Source: Glossina fuscipes (taxonomy: Eukaryota > Arthropoda > Insecta > Diptera > Glossinidae). From it: 64,000 nt of DNA. The translations under genes and the position numbers were made by a program. The notes below the pieces were generated by a model. It did no database searches and was not told the DNA's origin. It saw only the letters and a program-made list of their open reading frames with translations. The stretch lies in assembly GCF_014805625.2 (NCBI RefSeq), contig NW_023998426.1, positions 2,335,839-2,399,838 on the forward strand. The letters run 5' to 3'. Numbering within the stretch: the first letter of the stretch is position 1; each line of letters starts with the position of its first letter. Below are positions 45,672 to 56,660 of this stretch, piece after piece.

Positions 45672-48026
45672 CTGCATGAAAAGAAAAGAGAGTTTTCATT
45701 TCGCGAATACCACTGAAACAATAGGCGATGTAAAACAAGTCAAAATGCGATAGACGACCAAGACCTTGCACCTACTAACAGTTTTATAAAGTGAGTGGTT
45801 CAAGTCAATTTAAACGAGCTGCGCGTTAGACCCGAAACAATCGAAGCATCAAAATGTTCCAAAAACTGGCAACTATAGGATTGAATGTAAGATGGAATAA
45901 CACGGACGGGTAGACAGCCTTAAATCAATTCCGCAAATGATACAAAATATTGACATCTAAAGCCGTTCTGATTCTAATCTATGGGGATATATGTGGTACA
46001 TGTAGTACCGAAAATGGTGTTTGTTATAATTATGAGACTCAGGATAATCAAATTTCGTTTATTGGTTGATCTTATTCATTAGACTTCTCAAAATCGCATT
46101 CATACAAAGGCTATCCTTTTTGTTAGGCTCAAAGTGTTCATAATTGCTTACCTGATCGGTACGAATGTCGGATGGAAATTTGCCAAAGTATTTGACGGAT
46201 AAGTGATGGCGACTTCTTGCGGCAAATGCATAATTTTGTTCCCATTATCAGCCTTACCCAATGGGCACACGATAGTGAAAACAGCATATTTTATATCTTT
46301 TCGCTCGGGCAACGGCTTCACTTGTACGGCCCGTATCTTGACGGTGCTGAAATCTCTTTGTCTGCATTTAGAGAAATTATTTTTAAACTTAAACTCGTTT
46401 CTTCCTTCTTTATGTACAAAGGGTGTTGTGTTCTACGATAGACTAATTAAAAGCAGGGGCTTATGTTTGGAAATATTCTTGGTATAGGTGGATATTTTTC
46501 CATATAAAAAGAGATGAATTTTTTTTACACTACCTCCAAAAGATGGAATTGTAGTTGAAGCACCAAAGATAGTGTAAGTGTTGCAATGTTTTCTTTTCTC
46601 CTTATTCATTTGAACATACACTTGCTAACACAACACCAACCAGAAACGTTTGTTTCGCTTCTTCTAAACACAATGTGGTCAAATGCTGCCTTTCAAAAAA
46701 AAAAGAAGAAGAAAAGGAAAACCGGTTTGTATGTACTGTACAGATTGCGGCGGGGAAGCGTTCGCCAAGTTTCCCTTCCCCACGAAAAAAGTTGTATAGG
46801 AAATGAACGAACACTATATAATGGAAGCCCAAAATCACGTCGATGCCTTGAGCGCATGGGGAAGCAAATATAGTTAAGCCTATGTAGAGCTTTTCTTACT
46901 TCAACAGAGAACCATTGAACGGTATTCTACGATACTCAGTACGGTTTCAAAATAAACGATTTCTTCGTGGGTTTGCACTATGCTTTTTTGATTTTTCAAA
47001 AAGCACAAAATCGGTTACCTATGATGATATTTTGGACGGTAACGAACTTTTGTTGAGCTATTATGCACGGCTTTTCTGGACAGAGCCTTGCTTTTAAATA
47101 TCTGCCAGTAAAGTGCTAAGGGCGCTTGAAACTTACAATAAGCTCCTCGTCCTTTAGTCAGTCTCTTCCCCATTTGAGTCAGGCATGATTATTGTGTTAT
47201 TAGTGGACTTAACGTAAACTATTTTAAAATTCTTTCGCTAGCGTAACTCGACCTTGATTAAATTCTTCAAGCGACTTTTCCGTTGAATATCGCGCCCTTC
47301 TTGAGGTAGTTTCTCTCACACCCGTATGTGTTCACAACATATACAATCCTTTTTTTAATCGAGACAAAATTTCTATTATAATTAATTAGAAGCAAATAGC
47401 GTACGTATGATAAAAGGCTAAAATGCTGAATATCGCTGAAAATGCAAAATATTTATAGGGAAAGCCATCTTGTCATACGCATTAAAGACGAGAATATCGA
47501 GCATTTACCTGAAAATGCAAGTGACATAATCACGAAATCCTAAGGAAAGTATCGTAAAAACTCTGACAGATCCAATAGCTTTGCGGTACTTGTGTTTGAA
47601 TAAATTTTCTAATAAGAAAAGTAAGAAAATAAAAGCACCTTTAAGCACCTTGACTACATTTACATAAGCACCTACATATTACCAATAATGTCAATGCGAC
47701 GATCAAAGTAAGCTGAATAAATTTTATGCTTGAACGATGCATTGCCAATCGATTTCCATGTGTTATTGTAGTGCCATGGGAAAACAGGTTTTACCAAGTC
47801 CAAAGACATTTGCGTAGTGTGCACGCTCTTATGAAAATCATCATCCTAAATAATATCTGAATGAATATATTTTTCTTCCTTTTTTTTTTTTCGCAATCAA
47901 TTCATCATTTTCACCTACAGTTGATAGATGCGTTGATATGCATGTCAGTACGATGAGTACGATTGCCAAAATTGCTGACAGCACCAAATTTACATATTGA
48001 AAACGTTGATCTTTATCAACTAACAT
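44846..48026 (-). CDS. GT92-family glycosyltransferase, type II membrane protein, four exons, about 408 aa
   Basis: Joined exons 48026-47919, 47101-47019, 46361-46152 and 45671-44846 give 409 codons including the stop, all in phase. Exon 1 encodes a short cytosolic tail and a signal-anchor helix (residues about 11-31: YVNLVLSAILAIVLIVLTCI). Exon 2 has an NSS glycosylation site. Exon 3 reads DFSTVKIRAVQVKPLPERKD and AVFTIVCPLG. Exon 4 holds the catalytic core: LSVCVAPLQKHYRNVLRIAE, RLLGAKHFYFY, a DLDE metal-binding motif in YAAIVDLDEILMP, FCNAFFY, SKCIINTHSV and GILHHYRDKC. These fit family 92 (DUF23), Golgi enzymes that transfer galactose in known worm members. The substrate is unknown. The exon 1 donor is ambiguous: GTAGGT at 47918 keeps phase, GTGAAA at 47914 does not. 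Confidence 0.82.
46152..46361 (-). CDS. GT92 exon 3
   Basis: Acceptor CTCTAAATGCAG|ACAAAG, donor GATCAG|GTAAGC. It reads QRDFSTVKIRAVQVKPLPER, KDIKYAVFTIVCPLGKADNG, then MHLPQEVAITYPSNTLANFH. Its 210 bp start with one base completing Arg and end with two bases completing Ser at the next exon. Confidence 0.8.
47019..47101 (-). CDS. GT92 exon 2 (stem region)
   Basis: Acceptor TTTACTGGCAG|ATATTT, donor CATCATAG|GTAACC. In phase 0-2 it reads IFKSKALSRKAVHNSSTKVR and YRPKYHH. It is basic, of lumenal stem type, with one N-glycosylation site. It is accepted because it bridges exon 1 (phase 0 donor) to exon 3 (phase 2). Without transcript data it is less sure than exons 3 and 4. Confidence 0.6.
47919..48026 (-). 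CDS. GT92 exon 1 (start codon and signal anchor)
   Basis: The ATG at 48026 is followed by MLVDKDQRFQ and a hydrophobic helix ending CISTHLST. Two overlapping donors exist: ACT|GTAGGT (end 47919, phase 0) and GTAG|GTGAAA (end 47915, phase 1). The first keeps the frame into exon 2. The purine-rich leader before the ATG is likely 5' UTR. Confidence 0.7.
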
Positions 48027-49084
48027 GTTCTCTGTTTGCCTCTTTCTCGTTCAAGCTACGCATTCACTTATGTATAGTTTTCGTTAGCCACACTCAATTA
48101 AAAGATAATTAACGTAATCCTCATTTCATCGCAATATATCCAAAAAAAAAAACAAAAAACAAATAAAAAAACGAGAAAACAAAGACAACTAACTGTACCC
48201 GCTATGAATATTGGAAATGAACTGTAAGACCAATTTCCATATGATTGTTATGTGTACTATTTATTATTCGTCTCGTACATTATCCATTAGCCACCACCGT
48301 CAGTAGCCGGACAAAAGAGCTTTAATTAACCTCTCCCTTTTGAGCGTTATTTTGACCATAGTTTTTTTTCCACTTGTCGTGGTCGCGTTTAAAATTTCCC
48401 ATAAGGTTTATTGGTATTTTTTTCTCTTAATTATTAGATTTCAGTGTCACTGCCAGTAGCAAAGGCTTCGAATACGTACAAGTTCGTAAGGTTCGTAATT
48501 TTTTTTTTTTTTATTTTCAATTTTATCCAATTATGTTCTGTAAAAAAAAAAGAAGCGAAATATATACGAACATAAAGATACTCAGCTTTGATTCCGTCAT
48601 GCATAAGCGTCAAAAGACATATTAAATTGCCTCCGACTCTCGTTGGGTTTAAAATTATGGAGATGACATTATGTACGGAAAGCATAAGCTAAAAAAAAGT
48701 TGAGTCTTTTATTCACGGGATACCAATATTGTTCTAAGAGTCAGTGTACGTAATTCACATCCAATCGCGCGGAACGTCATTTAACGGTCATTGTACTAAA
48801 TGCGGATAATGTTAGCTTTTTCTTATAACTACAAAAAAAAAAAAAAAAAAAAAAAGTATTATAAAAGTTCGTTCAAAAGTGCTGTTAAACTAATTTCGTT
48901 GTATTTGCATACCAGCATTTGCAAAGGCAAAAAAATAGCGAGAATTTCTCTTTTTTTTTTTGTAATATTTCAGATGCTTAGACGCGCTTTACGCGACTTC
49001 TGGACGTTACTAAGCAGCCTGCAGGTTACAGTTTGACAGGAGAAATGTTAAAGTGTAAAAGTGTAAATAATAACGTAACAATGA

Positions 49085-49320
49085 GGTAGCGTAAGCCTTA
49101 ACACCGTAGAGTAAGTACTAGGGCTTTAACGTAAGCACTCACATCATAGTGTAGATGGGTGTAAATATAGATATCGTGACGTAATGCATCGGCTTAAACA
49201 TTTAACTCGTAATATAAGTACTTGTACGACAGCGGACGTACTTGTGCTTTAATGCAACTACTAATAAAGAAGTGCAAGCACTAGTAGCGTAGTGTAGGTA
49301 CTAGTCCCATAATCTAAATT
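49085..49320 (+). repeat. Degenerate ~20-bp satellite, block A
   Basis: Units approximating actaataccgtaatgtaagt repeat with about 20-21 bp spacing and much divergence. Confidence 0.6.
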
Positions 49321-49324
49321 TAAC

Positions 49325-49850
49325 GACTTTTCAGAATATATAGGGAATGGTCGAAAAAGTGGACGAATCCGAACCATTTTTAATAGCATTCGCCCTTGGG
49401 TCAAAACACGTCACTGCATCAAATTTCATGGAAATATCAGACGGAAAGACGTTTGACGGACAGATGGACAGACAGGCTTATCTTCAATTCAGATTATGAT
49501 TCTGTGTCAATTGGTATAATAAAAGGTGGGTCTATCTTAAGCCCGTCTGTGTTTTACATACGTCCACACTACCTTAATACACTCCGTACCATAAGAGGTG
49601 TAAGATATAATTATTACAAAACCGAGTAAAAACATTATATTGGCCTACCATTAAATACCCTATAGTTATGCATATAGCACAATTTCAAAATAAGGCATCA
49701 TATAGAATGTCGTTAAAAAATGGCCAGATTAGAACCATTTTCAATAGCACTTACCTTGGGGACAAAACACGTCAGTGTACCATCTAAAGAATTGCGGCCT
49801 TACGATTAAATGCGTGATTTGAAACCCAGACAGACAGACGGACAATAAGA
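49325..49850 (+). repeat. Two family 1 copies inserted inside a degenerate satellite
   Basis: Copy 1 (49325-49602) has gaaccatttttaatagc, cttgggtcaaaacacgtca and cggacagatggacagac. Copy 2 (49618-49850) starts at the tattaaataccc-like end and stops after gacagacagacggac. Confidence 0.72.
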
Positions 49851-49875
49851 TTTAAAAAGTAAAAATTTGTTCCGT

Positions 49876-49981
49876 TTTTATAATAAATACTCGATGGAAG
49901 TTGTATTGAAACCAACAAAATACAATTTTTTTGTGTTTTTATAAGAAACACTCTATGCGAGTTGTATTGAAACCACAAAAA
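49876..49981 (+). repeat. 61-bp tandem duplication
   Basis: ttttataataaatactcg and gttgtattgaaaccaacaaa at 49876 recur in slightly changed form at 49937. Confidence 0.75.
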
Positions 49982-50014
49982 GTTGTAATCAGTTGGTTTT
50001 TCATTAATAAATTC

Positions 50015-50250
50015 TTATGGCGGAATATAAGCACTGAAAACATAGTGAAAGTACTAAACCGATAGTGTATTAAACCGATAGTGCACGTATACGAACTGTA
50101 CTGTAAGTCCTCATATCGTAATATAAGTATCACAACTACCTATACCATAATGTAGGCACATATACCGCAACACTACTACCGCAATCTAAGTTGTTATGTC
50201 ATAGCACAAGTACTACTGGTGTAGTGCAAATGCTTATATTGTTGTTTTCA
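50015..50250 (+). repeat. Degenerate ~20-bp satellite, block B
   Basis: Same consensus and spacing as block A, for example tatcgtaatataagtatc and taccataatgtaggcac. Confidence 0.6.
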
Positions 50251-52775
50251 GATTAAATTTTTTGTTTCTACACCCATTACCGAAGCATGCGGTTATACGC
50301 GTCAGCGAATCGATCTAAGCACGTGCTTCTTTCCGTCTCTGCTGAAGATTGAAGAAGTTGGCAAAAACATCGAAAAGTCTTTTTATTGAAAAAGGATCAT
50401 CTCTGTTGCCTCTGGTCGCACATTGCAAAGACTTGAAATGTTTGTAGGTTTGTATATTTTGACAATTATTGAATATCCGACTGAATCGATCTTATAGACG
50501 TGCTGAAACGCTAAAGCTGGGCGAGCTATGCTAACTGCATAGGCGATCCCACTTTCCCCTTATTCTCTATTATAACAACTCGCAGATGAATTGTAACTTG
50601 TCAGTTGTAATTATTAACTTAACTTACACTTAACTTAACAATTTTTAATTGAAATAAATAAATGGATGTATATGCTCTTCGAAAATGTATATATCTAAGA
50701 TGATCTCAGAATGAAGAGAAAACAATTTGTTTATGAAAGAATGCTTTTTAATTATTATTGTCGAAGATATTTATCTCAGTAAAGACAGAATAATAAATCT
50801 AATGCGAATGTTCTATCTATTCGAGGGCGAATAGTGTTCTCTACTCTAACAATGAATTGATGGAAAAAATACTTCCCCGTAACCATAAGTTCGTTATAAA
50901 TGTATTTATAAATGTTTTCGTTAACATTCGTAATGGATTATTTTATAAATTAACGGAAGCTAAGATCACTGACGCGTGGTTGATTATGAATTACACGCAA
51001 CAATCAATGCGGGAAATAAATGGATGTCCCATGCTCCTATATAACTGAATCCAATGAAAAAACTTATTTCTAAAACAAAAATTTACGCATGAAATTTGAA
51101 ACCAGGAAATCATTTCGATTTCATATATGTAATTGCTTTACTGATGCAAACGGTTTATATCGATTAATAATTACCTTCTGATACGATATTTATGCCGGTT
51201 ATGTATATATAGGAATCGGTATTTGTCTGGCGTATCAGTAACATCAACTGCGAGACGGAAACGCTTTGGCAGGAAAACTATAGTGTACGCTTGATGTGAC
51301 CAGAAGGATGTGCTCGGCTATTAACTTTTATAGTCCGATGAAACAATGGCTACCAAACATTTCTGATAACAACTAATCGATTTGATCCGTACGCTGTTTA
51401 AAATATTACTACAGGCAACAAGTAATGATTATTCGCATGACTTTGCGAAACTTTGGAAGCATTCGACTGGCTCATGCGGCTTACTCAAGCCCGACCCTTT
51501 CCCGTTATCGTTTGTTTTCACGTCTTATCAAAATGTATAAAAATGACCCCATGAGTGGTCTACCTCAAGAGAGCAACAGTTTTTTTTTTTTTGGCATGAC
51601 ATCCCCGAATTCCCATTATACACATTCTCAATGTATATATGATATTAGAATACATACCTTGTATACAGAGAGTGTAGCTGGTTATTTCGATTGTCTTGCT
51701 TTTTGATCAATATATATACTGTATATGTATGTTTGTGCCACACAAAAAATTCTATTCTCATTAAAGTTTCTGGATAATTTTCTTCAATACTGAAGGGATC
51801 AAATTAAGGCTCTAAGCAGATAGTATTGAAAAATTTAAAAAGTAGCGTTAGCCCTTAATTCCGATTATTGGAAGTAGGTTGACATAATGTTTTACGGAGT
51901 AGTGAGGTCGAAATCATCAAATACGGGCTTTTTATGTCCCCCAAATATTTTCGAAAAAGTAAAATAACCAATTGGTCCCTAGTTTGACATAAAAATTAAC
52001 TATACCAAGTTGGAAAGCATGTAAGCACATTTTTTTAATCATATCCTATGCAAAGATTTTCTTGAATAGTCTTTATCATCCAATGAAGTCTAATCTTGAC
52101 GGCATGATTTGTGGCGGGAATAAAAGACAGAGAAAGTTGGCACGAAAATTAAAATTTGAATCACATCAGTTAACGTTTTGTGTCCCCTTCGGTATACAGT
52201 CCCCCATGAAGTGTTCAAACTGTAATTTGTTTGATTTTGTCACGAAAATAATTGAAGAATTGCATTAGGCTGCACGGCATTTAATTATCGACCTTGCCCG
52301 AGTTTAATATTCTCAGTTGCTTGCTGGAAATTAAGGCACAATATTAAATTGGGTGAAGCGGCCTTTACTCACCGTTATCAGTGACAGCAATAAACAAAAA
52401 CAGCAACAAGTTAGGCCATCATCCCCTTTTGACTTTATGTAGTATATACAAAAGCATTCCCTTCAATAAATTGGGATCTGATTCTTGCTAAATGCTTTAT
52501 ATGTATATAAGATTATTGTAGTAGCAGTTAAAGATCACTATTTTTGATTTCATATGCCATGTGTCATAATTTCTTATCCATGCCAATGTTTTCCTGCTCC
52601 TATCTTCTATAATACGCCTCCCAAGCCTTGCCAATATCAAGTTTATAACAACTTGAATCATGGAAGCTTGAGAGGTAAAGATAAGAAAAAACAAGTGCTT
52701 AGCAAGAACGCAAACCATTTTCAAATTATTATTATTATAATTTTAGACTAATAAAATATATTCTTAGACTAAAAA

Positions 52776-53285
52776 AGAAAGTCATTGAGCATTAGCAACG
52801 CAGCCTAACGGCCCTAATTTATAAAAGTACATATCTGATGTATCGAGCATAGTAGTTTTGATAAAGTTATATATTCTGATATTCTGTTTTGTGGCTGATT
52901 GTAGAATGTCCGTAAGGTTAATCGTTCCAAATGCAATACTTGTAGCCAAGCAAAAGTTAAGGCAGCCGCAGAGAATGTGCTTTATGGTGAGAGTTTGTCC
53001 ACAACTGCAGATTGGGGAGGAAGACTTCTTCAAGATCCATTGATGAGTTGCAATTGTATGACCAAGGCGAATTCTCGAATATGTTTGGATCTTGATTTTC
53101 TCAACATTTGTTGGACATAGAGGTGGAGTTAATTGAGGGTTAATAAAAGAGTACTGCTGGTGAGGGTATTGTAGATTTCCTTCTGTAATTTTCTCTTTAA
53201 CTTTTCTTCCTAACTTTTCCATCACATCATCCATAATTAGAGGTGCGCCGTACTTCCTGCCCTTGTTTAAGTATAGATCGGCACA
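52776..53285 (-). mobile_element. 5'-truncated non-LTR retrotransposon, C-terminal end of the reverse transcriptase ORF
   Basis: The frame reads LYLNKGRKYGAPLIMDDVME, then SRIRLGHTIATHQWILKK, SPICSCGQTLTIKHILCGC and a tail ending ANAQ. The RxxLGHTxxTHxxLL plus CxCG...TxxHILxxC block is the usual C-terminal end of jockey/I-type ORF2 proteins. Downstream on the same strand lies a short AAT-rich tail (near 52727-52742), as in I-like elements. The polymerase and endonuclease parts are missing, so the copy is dead. I found no clear target-site duplication. Confidence 0.75.
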
Positions 53286-53457
53286 TTATTGCTTTATATT
53301 TATATACATATATACCTATAGGTTAAATATTTTATTTTCTTACCCCTTCGTACGATAGCAGGAAAAGTTCTTCGGTATTGGTAAGTTTTAAGTAATATAA
53401 CTAATATATAAATATTTACTGACTTCAAATTTATTTTAATTAGCACTGGAAACTTAC

Positions 53458-53559
53458 CAGCCATGTTTCCGGTACCCAGCCGATTCAGTGGATGTAACCG
53501 GCATTTCCAAAAGTCGCAGCATACAGCATTGATCCATTCAACTTGTGATAATATTGATG
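53458..53559 (-). CDS. Unassigned exon-like segment, 102 bp
   Basis: Acceptor GTTGTTTTCAG|CATCAA, donor ATGGCTG|GTAAGT. In phase 1-1 it reads SILSQVEWINAVCCDFWKCR followed by LHPLNRLGTGNMA. A second frame is open over most of it too. It has no recognised family and no phase partner nearby. It could be an exon of an off-window gene or part of a decayed transposon, since a retrotransposon fragment starts about 170 bases away. Confidence 0.3.
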
Positions 53560-54479
53560 CTGAAAACAACTCTTAAACATTTTTTTCCGTAACAGTAATA
53601 CTCCCCGAATAAATAAAACCAACTATTTGCTTAACTGTTTCCGGTTTTATATCTTCGAATTTCAGAGACCCCGCATCTTTTTCCATTAAACTACCATTAA
53701 ACATGGAATGAAGAGAGGGTGACTCCGCGGCTAACAGGAGCCTATGAACCGAAATACAGGTGACAGCCTTTTACCACAAGAATGAAATCATAAAACTGAA
53801 AATGATTGACAAATAAATATTTACCCTCAATACGATAGTCTTGGTACCGGAATGACAATTCTCGCTTGTTCACATACCTCGGATGGATTCTCATTTACTT
53901 AAAGTACGGCGAAAGCGCTAAAAGCTTAGATGCTTAGGTGCACTTACCTGGAAATCGTTGGTATATTGTTAAGAAGTTGTGTTTTACATAAAGAATTTCT
54001 TGACTGTACATCTATTTTGTATATACATACAAGACTACGTACAAGACTACATCGCCGGGGAATGGCTTTATATTACGATTAACTCTTCGCTTTTAATAAA
54101 CGGAAATAAGGATCAGGTGTCCCATAAAGTCGAGGTATACTTAAAGTAGCAGAACAGTAAAATTCTTTGTCGAAATAGTCAGTTCCGCTCCTTCTATAGG
54201 CCACAACGCACATAGTACTAAAATAGTGTATTTTATGATTAACAGCAATTATCGGTTTAAAATTCGTCAGGAATGTGTACGACGACAATGTAAAGCGCTT
54301 ATAAAAAAGTTACCTATGATCCGCGGACTATGGAATAGCTGAAATCTTTAAGAAGCATTAGAGGATGACCAGCTAAAAGGCCAGTTGAAAATCGCTTGAT
54401 TAATGGACGCGCACACGTCTAAATGATAGTCTGCAGTTTTTGTGTATTGGCTCTTGACGTCTCCTAAGCAGACATTTTT

Positions 54480-54590
54480 TTCTTTTTTTTTTATTATATG
54501 ATCAACCACACAGGGGATGTTACCCCTATGTGTCATATGTGCAATAAGATTGGAAGGAAATGAGAAAGAGGGCTGTGCACACGTGCATGC
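54480..54590 (+). repeat. Dispersed repeat family 4, copy 2
   Basis: A T-run, tatatgatcaaccacacagg, then gatgttacccctatgtgtc. The core forms a stem-loop: acacaggggt-type arm, loop atgtta, cccctatgtgt arm. Confidence 0.55.
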
Positions 54591-56384
54591 GCAATCGGTC
54601 CACACAAGCCTTTACCGAAAAGCTGATTATTGTATTTACCGTTTCGAAGGAACTTATACTGTTGTGGAAAGCTCTCGTGAAGCAGCAAGAACTTCTTCTC
54701 TCGGTTACTCAATTAGGTTGAAGGGCGATATATAGTTATCGGTACTGTTGACGAACCAATATGATTTTGAGATGGTACCTTTACTTTGGCTTTTGTAATA
54801 CAATGGAATAATCTGAATTTTCTGTGTAGCGTCACTAATCCAAGTGTAACTTGTAGACTATTGGTCGGAATGTTATGAAATTTTGAAAGATGTCGTTTAA
54901 AAGTTGGTGGTATCTAAAAATCAATTGGAATTCGTCAATAGTTATACTATGACATCCCACGAACTTTTTGAGTGATCACTTATGCAAAGTAGTAGTAATG
55001 GTAGTAGAAGCAATAATAGTGCGTATTTTATTTTACTCTAAGGCGAATATAATTTACTTAGTTTCTACGCAAACATAATAAAAGATTATTATGAAAAAGT
55101 AAATCGATATACATAGCACATCTAATCGTATGTAAAAGACAGTTAACAGCATATTACATAATCTTAAGTCTATATTATCTCTCTCTTTCTCTTTCCCTTT
55201 CTCTGCTTGTGTTTCTAAAGAATGAAGTCGTCGCTTGTCTTCTTCTTGTCTTAATGGTCTAAAAGGGCATTTGTGGCAATTACTGCTTCTTCTTCGGGTT
55301 TGTTCTTATTCAACAAAGTTTTATTTTTCTGACACCGAGATCATATAAAATCAAATTAATATCGTCTTCGTTTCTTTCGCGGCATAATGCATATTTATGT
55401 CACGTAAATGCGCTCATTTGTGCATTTTACAAGGGATTGAAGAATTCCGAGAGCAGCAGATGACGTGGATAATTGTATAATTTGAACAGCAGATGCGTTC
55501 GGAGGCGTTCATTTTTTGTGTGTGCACATCATACAATCTTTCAGTTAATATTGATCGATATATGCTAATATTGGGTAGTTAAAAATGTATTAAACCGTTA
55601 GGAGACTTTTCACGCCAAAAATCTCTCATTTATTAGACTAATAGCTGTATCTTGGAATTGTGACCCGTTATAAGGCACAAAGATTTGCGACTGAAAGTTC
55701 TTGTTGTAGTGTCTGCAATTTTGTATCAAATTTGGTATTCCATTGCAATACTCGCAGTACCACATTTGCAATATAATGCAAAGCTGTTAAGCGACAAAAT
55801 ACCTTGTGATTTTTCTGTGATGGTCGTGATTAACATACCGCTGTAGACGTTACTTAGGATACCACTTAATGTTTGAGCAAATTGGAATATATTCCTCGTA
55901 GCTCATAGTCAAAAGCGGTAGAATTGTATAAGAAACAAATTCTAATTTATAAGAATAAATATTTACTTATGTGGTACATGTGCGAAATGTTTTGTTAGTT
56001 CGTCGCAAATTTCCTACTTAACTTTGTAACAAATACTTTGTTCTTTAAAAAGCTCTCAAGTATAAATTACATTTACAGAAGCTCAACAGCAACCACAAAG
56101 GATATAAATTCGAAATTCTTTAATTTCTGCATTTGCAACAGCATTGAATGTTAATACCTATGCGGCATGTTGTCGGTACAAGTGGTTTAAAGTTTTTCTA
56201 TTGAAAAGTTTTTTTTTACTTTTTTACTTTCTTTAGCTAAGAAAACTTATTATAGCTTTTTGCCTATATAAATTTTACAAAAGATTTACTTTGCTTAACA
56301 CATCCTGTACATATTGTCGCATTTTTTCTCAATATATATTTAATCATATCTTGGCAGATATTTTGATATAAACAATTAAAACCA

Positions 56385-56660
56385 TTAGAGTGGACCGCAG
56401 CCTACCATTAAATACCCTACATCATGCTACGGTTATTCATACGGTTATTCAGCGGTGGTTAATCCTTGGGTCAGAACACGTCAGTGTATCAAATTTCACC
56501 AAAAGACATCAAAAATTTTGGTCGATAGGCTGAACATAAAAACACGCGGACAGATGTATTTTGGCCGAAGGTCGTACGCTATTAAAAATGGTTCGAATCG
56601 GTCCGCTTTCTTGACCCCTCCCCATGCAACGCTTTACTTTGAAAAGTTATATGGAAAAAT
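56385..56660. repeat. Rearranged family 1 copy, forward half joined to an inverted half
   Basis: 56385-56560 is in forward order up to cgcggacagatg. 56561-56640 then reads as the reverse complement of the gaaccatttttaatagc/ggccaaa part. Confidence 0.65.

Larger units (their letters stand above)
48027..52775. other. Non-coding stretch upstream of the GT92 gene
   Basis: The first 40 bases are probably the GT92 5' UTR. Then come homopolymers (48834-48855 A run), a degenerate ~20-bp satellite in two blocks, two family 1 repeat copies, a 61-bp tandem duplication and a partial family 3 copy (50500-50580). No coding region was supported. Confidence 0.5.

Noticed and set aside
46203..46487. Plus-strand frames at the GT92 exon 3
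   Set aside because: The minus strand carries a spliced, phase-consistent exon with family motifs; the plus frames are its antisense.
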